A DNA stretch of 64,000 bases from Oscillospiraceae bacterium (GTDB taxonomy: Bacteria > Bacillota > Clostridia > Oscillospirales > Acutalibacteraceae): positions 1 to 64,000 of the forward strand of contig CADCLS010000016.1 in the NCBI GenBank assembly GCA_902802375.1, in the 5' to 3' direction. This document shows, in pieces, positions 44,141 to 52,705 of the stretch. A program made the translations under genes and the position numbers. The notes under the pieces were generated by a model. That model was not told the origin of the DNA. It made no database searches and saw nothing but the letters and a program-made list of their open reading frames with translations. Each line of letters opens with the position of its first letter. The first letter of the stretch is position 1.

Positions 44141-46108
44141 TTATTCAGCCGATTCCTCTATGGGAGCTTCCGCATCTGCTGCAGGTGCCTCTATAACCTC
44201 TTCAGTCGTAGCAACGACCTCGTCAGGCTCTTCTAAGCTTGCTACAGGCTCCTCGGGAAGTAAAGCACGAATAGAAAGACTTACGCGCTTCTTTTCAAGG
44301 TCAATAGCGGTGATTTTAGCATCAACCTCTTGACCCACCTTAAGTTCATCCTGAGGCTTCGCAATACGCTTATTAGCAATTTGAGAAATATGAATAAGGC
44401 CGTCAACACCAGGAATAATTCTTGCAAATGCACCGTAAGAAGTCATACTAACTATTGTAACGGTAACGACATCACCAACAGCGTATTTATTCTGGAATAT
44501 AGTCCATGGGTTGTCCTCAGCTTTTTTATAGCCCAATGATATCTTTCTCTTTTCGGTATCAAGAGCCTTTACATAAACCTCTATAGTATCGCCGACACTT
44601 AAAACCTCGGAGGGGTTCTTAATGCGTGTCCACGAAAGCTCCGAAATGTGAACCATACCATCCACACCGCCAATGTCAACAAACGCACCGTAGCCTGTGA
44701 GAGACTTAACGACGCCGGTAAACCTATCGCCTACCGCTATATTGCTCCAAACCTTTTCTATAGCCTCTTTCCTTGCTTCACGGAGAACGCTCCTGATAGA
44801 GCCTATTGCTCTGCGACCGCGGCCGATTTCAATAATTCTGAAGTCAACTTCCTTGCCCTTAAGGTCCTCAAGAGAATCGTTTCTTGAGGCAGTAGCCTGG
44901 GAAGCAGGGATAAAGATACGAACATTATTTGAGTATACGGTAACGCCGCCCTTTACGACGTCATTAACCGTACCGTGTAAAATCTCACCGGACTCTTTAG
45001 CGGAAACGATATTATCCCAACCGGCAATAGCATCATAGCGACGCTTCGAGAGCATAGCGGTTCCTTCCTGGTCGTTAATCTTCATAATGATAAGGTTAAA
45101 CTCATCATTTACCTTAACCTCGCTTAAAAGATCCGCGTTTGGATTAGAAGAATATTCGTCCTTAGTAATATAGCCCGTAACGCCCCTACCGATATCAACG
45201 GTGATTTCAGAAGGATTTACCGCAATTACAGTACCTACTACCTTCTGGTCTCCGGTAAGAGAATTAAGCGACGCTTCGAACGCTTCCTCATCCGTCATTT
45301 CCTCAAAGCTTTTTTGAACAGTTTCATTTACCTCCACCTGTTCTTCAACCGGTTGTAAAATTTCCGACATGGTTTTAATAACCTCCTTTATTATACCGGC
45401 AGGTGTAGATGCACCCGCCACGACTCCTACCGTAAAAACGCCTTCAAAGAATTCCGGTTTTATCTCTGCCGCCGTTTCAACCGCATAGGTCCGTTCACAA
45501 ATTGAAGCGCAAAGCTCAGTAAGCTTTCTCGTATTAGAGCTGTGCTTTCCGCCGATAACAACCATAGCGTCATTATCCTCTGCCAAAAGCTTTGCTTCAT
45601 TTTGACGATCGGCCGTCGCACTACATATTGTATCAAATATTTTAAGATTTGTACATACTTTTTTTAATATTTTTTGCGATTTTTTCCACTTTTGGGCATT
45701 AAAAGTAGTCTGTGACACCGCAGTTATGCTCTTTTTTGTTATCTCGGGATGAATTTCAAGCAATTTTTCGAGGTCATCATCGGATGAAAAAACATAATAA
45801 TCATTATATGTATGACCTATTATTCCTTTAACTTCCTGATGCTGCTCGTCACCGGCTATAAGTACAGTATCGCCTGCTTTAGAATTTTCGCTCACTATTC
45901 TATGGATTTTAGCAACAAACGGACAGGTCGCATCAGAAACCTCTGCACCACTCGCGGCGGCTTGCCTGTATATTTCCTCACCAACACCGTGTGAACGGAT
46001 AACAAGTACTTCTACCTTTTTGCCGTTTTCAAGCAAATCATATACCATATTGACCGCCCTATTTACGCCAAAGCAAAATCCGGCAGTCTTTGCGAGTGTT
46101 ATTTTCAC
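44141..46108 (-). CDS. ispH: IspH-ribosomal protein S1 fusion
   Basis: 655 residues with two functions. Residues 1 to about 280 are HMBPP reductase (last step of the MEP isoprenoid pathway): AKTAGFCFGVNRAV with the first Fe-S cysteine, SDATCPFVAKIH and TICSATADRQNEA with the other two. From about 300 follow four S1 RNA-binding repeats (VVGTVIAVNPSEITVDIG; LHGTVNDVVKGGVTVY; FTGVVKSLTGYGAFVDIG; VTVTIVSMTSYGAFARI) and an acidic tail. The fusion is known from Clostridia, so it is real and not an assembly artefact. The start overlaps the end of cmk by 4 bases. Confidence 0.94.
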   Translation of the reverse strand: MKITLAKTAGFCFGVNRAVNMVYDLLENGKKVEVLVIRSHGVGEEIYRQAAASGAEVSDATCPFVAKIHRIVSENSKAGDTVLIAGDEQHQEVKGIIGHTYNDYYVFSSDDDLEKLLEIHPEITKKSITAVSQTTFNAQKWKKSQKILKKVCTNLKIFDTICSATADRQNEAKLLAEDNDAMVVIGGKHSSNTRKLTELCASICERTYAVETAAEIKPEFFEGVFTVGVVAGASTPAGIIKEVIKTMSEILQPVEEQVEVNETVQKSFEEMTDEEAFEASLNSLTGDQKVVGTVIAVNPSEITVDIGRGVTGYITKDEYSSNPNADLLSEVKVNDEFNLIIMKINDQEGTAMLSKRRYDAIAGWDNIVSAKESGEILHGTVNDVVKGGVTVYSNNVRIFIPASQATASRNDSLEDLKGKEVDFRIIEIGRGRRAIGSIRSVLREARKEAIEKVWSNIAVGDRFTGVVKSLTGYGAFVDIGGVDGMVHISELSWTRIKNPSEVLSVGDTIEVYVKALDTEKRKISLGYKKAEDNPWTIFQNKYAVGDVVTVTIVSMTSYGAFARIIPGVDGLIHISQIANKRIAKPQDELKVGQEVDAKITAIDLEKKRVSLSIRALLPEEPVASLEEPDEVVATTEEVIEAPAADAEAPIEESAE

Positions 46109-46773
46109 ACTTCTACCTCTTTTTCAATAATACTCATAAGTGCTTTAAGCGACTCTTCAAAATTAAGATTATCTGTATCAAATACAATTCCGCCGTCCGC
46201 TACTTTAAGCGGCGCTACTTCCCGGTGGGTATCATTATAGTCACGGGTTTTTATATCCGAAAGAATATCGGCATAGTTTACATCCATACCCTTTTCAGTG
46301 AGTTCTTTATACCTGCGGTCAGCACGCGTTTCAGGCTTGGCGGTAACAAATAATTTAAGCGTAGCATCAGGTAAAACTACCGTGCCTATATCTCTTCCGT
46401 CCATAATAACATTATGCTCACTCGCAAGCTTTCTTTGAAGCTCTAAAAGGAACGCTCGCACCGCAGGCTTTGCGCTCACCGCCGATGCCATCATAGAAAT
46501 TTCAGGTGTGCGGATAAGGGCGTTTACATCCTCACCGTCTAAAAACACATGCTGTTCCTCGCCTATAAACCGTATATCTACCGCTGTATCGGAAAGTAGA
46601 CCTGCAATATCGCAGTTAAGCTCGGTATCATACCCTTTGCGGCTAAATTTCAGACCTACCGCACGGTAAAGTGCGCCGGTATCGACATATATAAACCCAA
46701 GCTTTTTTGCCGCCGCGCGCGCGAGGCTGCTTTTTCCTGCACCGGCAGGACCGTCAAGTGCTATCGAAATCAT
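46105..46773 (-). CDS. cmk: Cytidylate kinase
   Basis: 222 residues from ATG 46773 (MISIALDGPAGAGKSSLARA); a GTG at 46782 is possible but sits only 3 bases after AAAGGA. P-loop DGPAGAGKS, NMP-binding IYVDTGALYRAVGLK, and MDGRDIGTVVLPDATLKLFV identify CMP/dCMP kinase. cmk followed by ispH-rpsA is a common Firmicute order. It overlaps ispH-rpsA by 4 bases. Confidence 0.94.
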   Translation of the reverse strand: MISIALDGPAGAGKSSLARAAAKKLGFIYVDTGALYRAVGLKFSRKGYDTELNCDIAGLLSDTAVDIRFIGEEQHVFLDGEDVNALIRTPEISMMASAVSAKPAVRAFLLELQRKLASEHNVIMDGRDIGTVVLPDATLKLFVTAKPETRADRRYKELTEKGMDVNYADILSDIKTRDYNDTHREVAPLKVADGGIVFDTDNLNFEESLKALMSIIEKEVEV

Positions 46774-46788
46774 ACTTTTCACATTCCT

Positions 46789-48015
46789 TTATAACTTGTT
46801 AACCGCACTTCTCCCGGCAAGAAAGCCGGTTGAAAAAGCAATTTGCAGATTAAAACCGCCGGTATAAGCGTCAACATCAATTATTTCACCGGCAAAATAT
46901 AAGTTTTTTATTAGTTTAGAAGACATATCCGATGAGTTTATCTCTTTAGTTGAAATGCCGCCCCTCGTTACAATGGCTTCTTCGATTGGTCCCAAATCTA
47001 TAACATTAAGATGCATATTCTTAATAGCGGATATAAGCGAGGCTCTATCTTTTTTGCTTATCTGATTTACCTTTATATGCGGGTCAATACCTGCATTTTT
47101 AATTATAACTGGTATTAAGCTTTTAGGCATAAGCTTATCAAGTGCATTTATGAGGTCACGGTTCTTTTCTTCGGAAAAATCACGCAACAGTCTGCAATCA
47201 AGCATACTTTCATCGAGCGCAGGTTTAAGGTCGATACACACAAAATAATCCTTCGGGTCGCCGTCAATATGCGCGGAAGCCGAAAGGGTTAGCGGACCTG
47301 AAATTCCTGTATGTGTAAAAAGCATTTCCCCAAGCTCTTTATATACAGGTTTTTTTGCGCCCGATTTATAAAGCGATAACATTATATTTTTTAGCGTAAG
47401 TCCTGAAATCCGGGTACAAAAGCCCTCTTTTAATTCAAGACCTATAAGCGATGGTCTGATATCAGTAACTGTATGCCCTAAACGCTTTGCAATTTCATAT
47501 CCGTCGCCGGTAGAGCCGGTACGAGGATACGATTTTCCGCCGGTGGCGAGTATAACTGCATCTGCCGGGATTATCTCACCCGTACTAAGCTTTACTCCGC
47601 ATACTGCGCCGTTTTCAGTTAAGATTTCTTCTGCCGTACCGTTTTTTATACTTGCATTTTCTTCAGCCGCACGAGTGAGAGCATCTACAATATCTACAGC
47701 CTTATCAGAAACCGGAAAAACCCGATTTCCGCGCTCGGTTTTAAGCGGCACCCCTCTATTTTCAAAAAAACTCATTGTATCAGAGGAATCAAAGGTGTTA
47801 AATGCCGAATACAGGAATTTGCCACCGCTGGCAACATTTGATATAAGGGTTGGCACATCGCAGTTATTCGTAACATTACATCTGCCCTTGCCGGTAATCA
47901 TAACCTTTCGCGCCGGGCGCGCATTCTTCTCTATGACAGTGATTTTCCCGCCTTTGCAGGCCACAGCCGCCATAAGTCCTGCCGCGCCTCCGCCTATTAT
48001 CACTACTTTTGCCAC
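46789..48015 (-). CDS. BaiN/HI0933-type NAD(P)/FAD flavoprotein
   Basis: 408 residues from GTG 48015 (VAKVVIIGGGAAGLMAA); the frame extends to 48033 through a TTG. After the FAD fold come ARKVMITGKGRCNVTN, ILATGGKSYPRTGSTGDGYE and the C-terminal VTRGGISTKEINSSDM and LYFAGEIIDVDAYTGGFN, all diagnostic of the HI0933/YhiN family. BaiN in this family reduces bile-acid intermediates, but most members are uncharacterised. It ends 16 bases before cmk, forming an operon with cmk-ispH. Confidence 0.9.
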   Translation of the reverse strand: MAKVVIIGGGAAGLMAAVACKGGKITVIEKNARPARKVMITGKGRCNVTNNCDVPTLISNVASGGKFLYSAFNTFDSSDTMSFFENRGVPLKTERGNRVFPVSDKAVDIVDALTRAAEENASIKNGTAEEILTENGAVCGVKLSTGEIIPADAVILATGGKSYPRTGSTGDGYEIAKRLGHTVTDIRPSLIGLELKEGFCTRISGLTLKNIMLSLYKSGAKKPVYKELGEMLFTHTGISGPLTLSASAHIDGDPKDYFVCIDLKPALDESMLDCRLLRDFSEEKNRDLINALDKLMPKSLIPVIIKNAGIDPHIKVNQISKKDRASLISAIKNMHLNVIDLGPIEEAIVTRGGISTKEINSSDMSSKLIKNLYFAGEIIDVDAYTGGFNLQIAFSTGFLAGRSAVNKL

Positions 48016-48080
48016 ACTCTCACCGCCTTGCAAACAACCAATTAAAACATAGTGGGAGATATCTAATCTCCCACAAAGAA

Positions 48081-49685
48081 TTAAAGCTTAGGTCCTGCGC
48101 TGACAAGTGCTTTGCCGGCTTCGTTACCCTCATATTTTTTGAAATTGTTAATAAAACGCCCTGCAAGGTCTTTCGCCTTTTCTTCCCAAATTTCAGCGCT
48201 CTCATAGGTATCACGCGGATCGAGAATACCGGTATCAACGCCGGGAAGTGATGTAGGCACTTCGATATCAAATATCGGAATTTTCTTTGTAGGAGCTTTA
48301 AGTATGTCGCCGTTTAGAATAGCGTCAATTATACCACGGGTATCCTTAATTGAAATGCGCTTGCCGGTACCGTTCCAACCGGTGTTAACCAGATATGCTT
48401 TTGCACCGCTTTTCTGCATACGCTTTACAAGCTCTTCGGCATACTTTGTCGGATGAAGCTCAAGAAATGCCTGACCGAAGCAAGCCGAGAATGTAGGCGT
48501 GGGCTCAGTAATTCCACGCTCTGTGCCGGCAAGCTTTGCGGTAAAACCGGAAAGGAAATAATACTGTGTCTGCTCCGGGGTAAGGATTGACACCGGAGGC
48601 AAAACACCGAAAGCGTCAGCCGAAAGGAAAATAACATCCTTTGCCGCAGGTGCCGCAGATATCGGGCGAACAATATTTTTAATATGTGTTATCGGGTATG
48701 ATACACGGGTATTCTCGGTAACACTCTTATCATTGAAATCAATAACACCGTTTTCATCAAGCGTTACATTTTCAAGAAGCGCATTACGCTTGATAGCATT
48801 ATAAATATCCGGCTCAGCGTCTTTATCAAGGTTTATAACCTTTGCATAACAACCGCCCTCGAAATTGAACACGCCGTTATCATCCCAACCGTGCTCATCG
48901 TCACCTATAAGAAGACGCTTAGGGTCGGTTGAAAGCGTGGTCTTACCGGTACCCGAAAGACCAAAGAAAATAGCGGTGTTTTCCCCGTTCATATCGGTAT
49001 TTGCAGAGCAGTGCATTGAGGCAATACCCTTAAGAGGCAAGTAGTAGTTCATCATTGAGAACATACCCTTTTTCATTTCGCCACCGTACCAAGTATTAAT
49101 AATTACCTGCTCACGACTTGTGATATTAAATACAACTGCAGTTTCAGAATTAAGACCTAATTCTTTATAGTTTTCAACCTTCGCCTTTGAAGCGTTGTAA
49201 ACTACAAAGTCAGGCTCAAAGTTTTTAAGCTCCTCATCGCTAGGTGCAATAAACATATTTTTAATAAAGTGTGCCTGCCACGCCACTTCTACTATAAAGC
49301 GAATAGCCATACGGGTATCCTTATTTGCACCACAAAAAGCATCTACTACAAAAAGGCGCTTATTTGAAAGCTCTTTAACAGCAATATCTTTCAGAACTTT
49401 CCATGTTTCCTCGCTCGCAGGATGATTATCATTCTTGTAATCGTCACTAGTCCACCAAACAGTATCCTTTGAGTTTTCATCCATAACGATAAACTTATCT
49501 TTAGGAGAACGACCTGTATAAATACCGGTCATAACATTAACTGCACCAAGCTCGCTTACCTGACCTTTTTCAAAGCCTTGAAGCTCCGGGCGTGTCTCTT
49601 CTTTGAACAGTTCTTCATAAGAAGGGTTGTGTACTATTTCGGTAGTACCCGAAATGCCATACTTCTCTAAATTAATATTTGACAT
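48081..49685 (-). CDS. pckA: Phosphoenolpyruvate carboxykinase (ATP)
   Basis: 534 residues, full length. The P-loop is [12 protein letters not shown]; metal and substrate residues lie in [31 protein letters not shown] and [11 protein letters not shown]-like sequence near the start ([13 protein letters not shown]). Adenine-binding region [14 protein letters not shown]. It converts oxaloacetate plus ATP to PEP, or runs in reverse to fix CO2 in fermenters. GAGGTGATATT precedes the ATG; it has its own promoter. Confidence 0.96.
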   Translation of the reverse strand: MSNINLEKYGISGTTEIVHNPSYEELFKEETRPELQGFEKGQVSELGAVNVMTGIYTGRSPKDKFIVMDENSKDTVWWTSDDYKNDNHPASEETWKVLKDIAVKELSNKRLFVVDAFCGANKDTRMAIRFIVEVAWQAHFIKNMFIAPSDEELKNFEPDFVVYNASKAKVENYKELGLNSETAVVFNITSREQVIINTWYGGEMKKGMFSMMNYYLPLKGIASMHCSANTDMNGENTAIFFGLSGTGKTTLSTDPKRLLIGDDEHGWDDNGVFNFEGGCYAKVINLDKDAEPDIYNAIKRNALLENVTLDENGVIDFNDKSVTENTRVSYPITHIKNIVRPISAAPAAKDVIFLSADAFGVLPPVSILTPEQTQYYFLSGFTAKLAGTERGITEPTPTFSACFGQAFLELHPTKYAEELVKRMQKSGAKAYLVNTGWNGTGKRISIKDTRGIIDAILNGDILKAPTKKIPIFDIEVPTSLPGVDTGILDPRDTYESAEIWEEKAKDLAGRFINNFKKYEGNEAGKALVSAGPKL

Positions 49686-49712
49686 AATATCACCTCTAAA
49701 AAACTAAAATGT

Positions 49713-49741
49713 ATTATACCATATTATATACGCAATTTCAA
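49713..49741 (-). promoter_or_regulatory. Promoter of pckA
   Basis: Minus strand TTGAAA (49736-49741), 17 bases, TATAAT (49713-49718). Confidence 0.6.
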
Positions 49742-49785
49742 GTCAAAAACTGACATTGTTTTTGCATAATATAAAAATATTTTTG

Positions 49786-49813
49786 TTGCAAAAACCAAAA
49801 ATCGTGGTAAAAT
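49786..49813 (+). promoter_or_regulatory. Promoter of tRNA-Val
   Basis: TTGCAA (49786-49791), 16 bases, TAAAAT (49808-49813), ending 15 bases before the tRNA. Confidence 0.55.
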
Positions 49814-49828
49814 GAATATATAAAACTC

Positions 49829-49905
49829 GGAGGCATAGCTCAGCTGGTTAGAGCGTACGGTTCACATCCGTAAGGTCGCGGGTTCGAGCCCCTCTGTCTC
49901 CACCA
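49829..49905 (+). tRNA. tRNA-Val(CAC)
   Basis: Cloverleaf with acceptor GGAGGCA/TGTCTCC (one G-U pair), anticodon stem TACGG/CCGTA and loop TTCACAT giving CAC, discriminator A and encoded CCA. The T-stem GCGGG/CCCTC contains a C-U mismatch, unusual for an essential tRNA. Promoter and terminator are in place. Confidence 0.88.
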
Positions 49906-49907
49906 TG

Positions 49908-49944
49908 AAAGAAGCGTCTTTTGTCTACCAAAAGACGCTTCTTT
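49908..49944 (+). terminator. Terminator of tRNA-Val
   Basis: AAAGAAGCGTCTTTT / AAAAGACGCTTCTTT, perfect 15-bp stem with a 7-base loop. Confidence 0.85.
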
Positions 49945-49949
49945 CAATG

Positions 49950-50120
49950 ATATCCGTTCCTGCCAGAACGGATGGTATATGCTTCGCATATGATATCCCC
50001 TTCGGGGATGATATACGCCTGCGGGCGTATCAGGAACGGATATTATATCATATTGCGACGAAGGAGCAATATATCATACTGGGCGTCAGCACGGTATATC
50101 ATATCGCCGCAAGGCAATAT
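49950..50120 (+). repeat. Hairpin array 1, upstream of the four-helix-bundle gene
   Basis: An outer 13-bp stem (ATATCCGTTCCTG 49950-49962 with CAGGAACGGATAT 50031-50043) encloses hairpins ATATGC-TTC-GCATAT (49977-49991), ATCCCC-TTC-GGGGAT (49995-50009) and ATACGCC-TGCG-GGCGTAT (50013-50030). The left outer arm can alternatively pair locally with GAACGGAT (49966-49973). After the outer stem come ATATTGC/GCAATAT (50050-50072), a GTCA-loop hairpin (50076-50097) and a GCAA-loop hairpin (50101-50120), joined by ATATCAT spacers. The array is transcribed towards the following gene or belongs to its leader. Confidence 0.8.
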
Positions 50121-50183
50121 ATCATTGACTTTTTCTAACGATGTGGTATATTTTTTAGAGAAGAAACGTAAGGGGTACATAAT

Positions 50184-50546
50184 ATGTCCGATAATAAATT
50201 GCTTGATCTTTCTGTTGAATTTGCAATTTCTGCCGTCAATCTTGCAGACAACATCAAGACGCCGAAAAGTTCATATTTGATCGATCAATTTGCCCGCGCG
50301 GGAACATCAGTCGGCGCTAATATTCACGAAGCCCAATATGCACACAGTAAAGCGGATTTTATCGCTAAGCTTGAAATTGCTCTGAAAGAATCAAACGAAA
50401 CAAGTTATTGGCTAAAGTTAATGTTTGAAACCGGAAGGATTAATGAAGAACAGTATAAAAACACCGAAAGATTATGCGGTAATATTCGCAGACTTCTGAT
50501 CGCCTCATGTTCTACTGCGAAAGGAATCAATAAAAATGGTCAATAA
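50184..50546 (+). CDS. Four-helix-bundle protein (S23/IVS family)
   Basis: 120 residues. LLDLSVEFAISAVNLADNI, LIDQFARAGTSVGANIHEAQ, HSKADFIAKLEIALKESNET and YWLKLMFETGRINEEQY are the four helices of the family first seen in proteins encoded by 23S rRNA intervening sequences; the diversity-generating accessory protein Avd shares the fold. AAGGGG lies 9 bases before the ATG. It is flanked by hairpin arrays and overlaps the methyltransferase by 11 bases. Molecular function unknown; a basic pentameric nucleic-acid-binding bundle is the family model. Confidence 0.88.
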   Translation: MSDNKLLDLSVEFAISAVNLADNIKTPKSSYLIDQFARAGTSVGANIHEAQYAHSKADFIAKLEIALKESNETSYWLKLMFETGRINEEQYKNTERLCGNIRRLLIASCSTAKGINKNGQ

Positions 50547-51132
50547 TGTTTCAGCCCATTACGACTCATTGATCGATGAAAACAACGATCCTGTTTTTGA
50601 TCCCGAACCTTTAAAGATATACATGGATCGTTGGGATGGCGCCGCGTTCTTTGATTTGTTGGACTTAAATGTTAGCAAATCGGTGCTGGAGATTGGCGTT
50701 GGTACGGGCAGATTGGCAATACGTACCGCTCCTCTTTGCGGAGCATTTACAGGAATAGATATATCTGAAAAAACCGTTGAAAAAGCAAAACAAAACTTAA
50801 AAAGATTCAACAACGTTACATTGATTCACGGTGATTTCAGCACGTTCGTTTTTTCCGAAAAATATGATGTGATCTATTCCTCGTTAACTTTTATGCATTT
50901 TAATAACAAAGCCGATGCTATTGTAAAAATCCATTCGTTGCTAAATCTCAACGGAATCTTTGTTTTATCAATCGATAAAAGCAGAAATAAATATATTGAA
51001 TGCAACGGAAGAACTGTTGAGATATATCCGGATGATCCGGATACCACAAAAACATACCTGCAAAAAGCCGGATTTGAAATTGAAAGCATAACGGAAACAG
51101 TTGCCGCTTATTTGTTTTCGGCAAAGAAATGA
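50536..51132 (+). CDS. Class I SAM-dependent methyltransferase
   Basis: 198 residues. Motif I VLEIGVGTGRLAI (about 50-62), motif II acidic residue in GIDISEKTVEKA, post-I LIHGDFSTFVF and motif IV-like YDVIYSSLTFMHF. No target-recognition domain, so a small-molecule, tRNA or protein substrate is more likely than DNA. The start overlaps the four-helix-bundle gene, and the pair is bracketed by the two hairpin arrays, so it may be cargo or a working partner of that unit. Confidence 0.85.
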   Translation: MVNNVSAHYDSLIDENNDPVFDPEPLKIYMDRWDGAAFFDLLDLNVSKSVLEIGVGTGRLAIRTAPLCGAFTGIDISEKTVEKAKQNLKRFNNVTLIHGDFSTFVFSEKYDVIYSSLTFMHFNNKADAIVKIHSLLNLNGIFVLSIDKSRNKYIECNGRTVEIYPDDPDTTKTYLQKAGFEIESITETVAAYLFSAKK

Positions 51133-51194
51133 TTCGGCGGTGTACTTTTGGGCGCTTTTAGCTTGGATTTGTACCTTTTAGGCGTTCTTATACA

Positions 51195-51227
51195 GAAAAA
51201 AGCACTTGCGAAAGCAAGTGCTTTTTT
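51195..51227 (+). terminator. Terminator after the methyltransferase gene
   Basis: GCACTTGC-GAAA-GCAAGTGC, flanked by six A's before and six T's after; a strong GNRA-loop terminator usable on both strands. Confidence 0.88.
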
Positions 51228-51231
51228 CAAC

Positions 51232-51390
51232 TATATTCGTTCCTTCGGAACGAGTTATATTGCTTCGCAGTGATATTCGTCCTGCGGACGAGTGAAGGAA
51301 CGAATATAATATCACTTTTCGCGTCAGCGAAAAATATCACGTTTGCCGCAAGGCAAACATATCACATCGAGCGCAAGCGAGATATATCAC
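51232..51390 (+). repeat. Hairpin array 2, downstream of the methyltransferase gene
   Basis: Same plan as array 1 with different stems. The outer 15-bp stem TATATTCGTTCCTTC (51232-51246) pairs with GAAGGAACGAATATA (51294-51308); the left arm has a competing local partner GGAACG (51247-51252). Inside are TATTGC-TTC-GCAGTG (51258-51272) and ATTCGTCC-TGC-GGACGAGT (51275-51293). After it come TTTTCGC-GTCA-GCGAAAA (51316-51333), GTTTGCC-GCAA-GGCAAAC (51341-51358) and a weaker GCAA-loop hairpin (51366-51383), joined by ATATCAC spacers. Confidence 0.8.
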
Positions 51391-51500
51391 TTTTGCGATT
51401 TCATTCGTTTAAGATGGGTATTTCATAAGGAGCCGAAATCAGGCGAAAAACACAGTTTTTACCTAATTATATCCGTTTTGCGTATTTGTTCTGTAAGCAC

Positions 51501-51544
51501 AATAATACTCAAATTGAGCCGCAAGGTTTGATTTGAGTATTATT
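51501..51544 (+). terminator. Long-stem hairpin, terminator-like
   Basis: AATAATACTCAAAT (51501-51514) and ATTTGAGTATTATT (51531-51544) pair perfectly over 14 bp; CTTTTG follows. Confidence 0.55.
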
Positions 51545-51700
51545 CTTTTGAGAGTGGCTCGAAAAGGACGGTTTTGCCGTAAGGCAAAATTGCAACCTTT
51601 CAGTGAACGGTTGCAAAGTCCGTGGGCGTGTAGCCGCGGCATTCGCGGCGTAGCGAGCCCCCCGCCTCCTCCACCAAGTGGGTATTGGACGAACGCCTTG
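51545..51700. other. G+C-rich structured non-coding block
   Basis: About 155 bases with no credible gene but strong secondary structure: TTTTGCC-GTAA-GGCAAAA, TTGCAACC/GGTTGCAA and GCCGCG/CGCGGC, followed by a pyrimidine-rich CCCCCCGCCTCCTCC run. Composition is unlike the A+T-rich surroundings. The open frame across it has low-complexity content and no ribosome-binding site. It may be a dispersed repeat or a structured RNA. Confidence 0.45.
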
Positions 51701-51750
51701 TTTTTCAGAGAGTTACTTTTTAATAAGTTCAAAACACTGATACAGATTAC

Positions 51751-51786
51751 AAAAGCACCGCTTCGAAAAATCAAAGCGGTGCTTTT
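51751..51786. terminator. Bidirectional terminator
   Basis: AAAAGCACCGCTT (51751-51763) pairs with AAGCGGTGCTTTT (51774-51786), perfect 13 bp. It ends the minus-strand DUF3737 gene. Confidence 0.8.
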
Positions 51787-51803
51787 GCATTCATCACTCA
51801 TTT

Positions 51804-52679
51804 TTATAAAATTCTATTTTGCAGTACGATTGGCGGCGCTTTACCGACGATAATCTGAGCCTTACTTTCATAGACCGATTCTTCCGTTATAACCGCGCCA
51901 ACCTCACCAACTCTGATTATGCCGGACTTCGGGTTTTTGATAGATTCGACATCACCATTGACCGTAGCGTCAACATCTGAATACTCAAATGACAAATCAC
52001 AGTCAATCATCTCACAATCAATCAACTTCAGGTCCTTGCAGTAACAAAGAGGTTGTGTGCCTATTATTTTGCACCTGATAAGAGTAAGCCCTTCAGAAAA
52101 CCATGCTAAATACTCACCTTTAATGACAGAGTCCTTTACCGTTACATTTTTTGAATGCCAAAACGCATCCTTAGTATCGAGATTAGAATTACTGATTTCA
52201 AGGTTTTCGACATATTGGAACGAATACTTACCTTTGAATTCAACATTATTTAATGTGATATTCTTTGAATCAAAAAAGACATACTCCGATGTTAATTTAC
52301 TGTTTGTAAGATTAGTGCGGTCTGTCTTCCAACCGAACTCAGGAGACTCAATCTCACACCCATCAATTACAGTATCAGCACATTCGCGCAGCGCCTTTAC
52401 ACCCGTAATCTTAGTATCCTTTATGACACCGTCGGTTGAATACCAGATTGGTGCTCTTGTTTTTTCGTCAAGATTTGAGGCGGTTATCCTATATCCTTTT
52501 GCGTGCCAAATCGGATACCTCAACGAAAAAGTGCAGTTGTCAACGAGGATATCTCGTGTCTCTTTCAGTACAGATTCGCCGTCTGCCGGGCCTGCAAATA
52601 TACAGTTTCTGACCTGAGTATCTTTTATATTATATAAAGCCCTTTCGGTATCAAAGGTTTGGTTTTCTATAGTTTTCAT
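51804..52679 (-). CDS. DUF3737 parallel beta-helix protein
   Basis: 291 residues from ATG 52679 (MKTIENQTFDTERALYNIKD), with AAGGAACTGAT upstream. The whole protein is short repeating strands (VRNCIFAG, ILVDNCTFS, TVIDGCEI, ITLNNVEF, LRCKII-like turns), the pattern of a right-handed beta-helix. This matches DUF3737, a soluble family common in gut anaerobes and without known activity; some annotations call it pectate-lyase-like. It begins 26 bases after the aldo/keto reductase. Confidence 0.85.
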   Translation of the reverse strand: MKTIENQTFDTERALYNIKDTQVRNCIFAGPADGESVLKETRDILVDNCTFSLRYPIWHAKGYRITASNLDEKTRAPIWYSTDGVIKDTKITGVKALRECADTVIDGCEIESPEFGWKTDRTNLTNSKLTSEYVFFDSKNITLNNVEFKGKYSFQYVENLEISNSNLDTKDAFWHSKNVTVKDSVIKGEYLAWFSEGLTLIRCKIIGTQPLCYCKDLKLIDCEMIDCDLSFEYSDVDATVNGDVESIKNPKSGIIRVGEVGAVITEESVYESKAQIIVGKAPPIVLQNRIL

Positions 52680-52705
52680 ATCAGTTCCTTCTTTTTTTAT
52701 GAGTG

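Noticed and set aside
50184-50546. Diversity-generating retroelement, because Avd shares the four-helix-bundle fold
   Set aside because: No reverse transcriptase and no template/variable repeat pair is visible nearby.
49950-51390. Hairpin arrays considered as CRISPR arrays
   Set aside because: There is no constant direct repeat with unique spacers; the units are palindromes with differing stems, and no cas genes are present.
51533-51853. 106-residue plus-strand open frame over the structured block
   Set aside because: Low-complexity content (Pro run), no ribosome-binding site, and it crosses a terminator.
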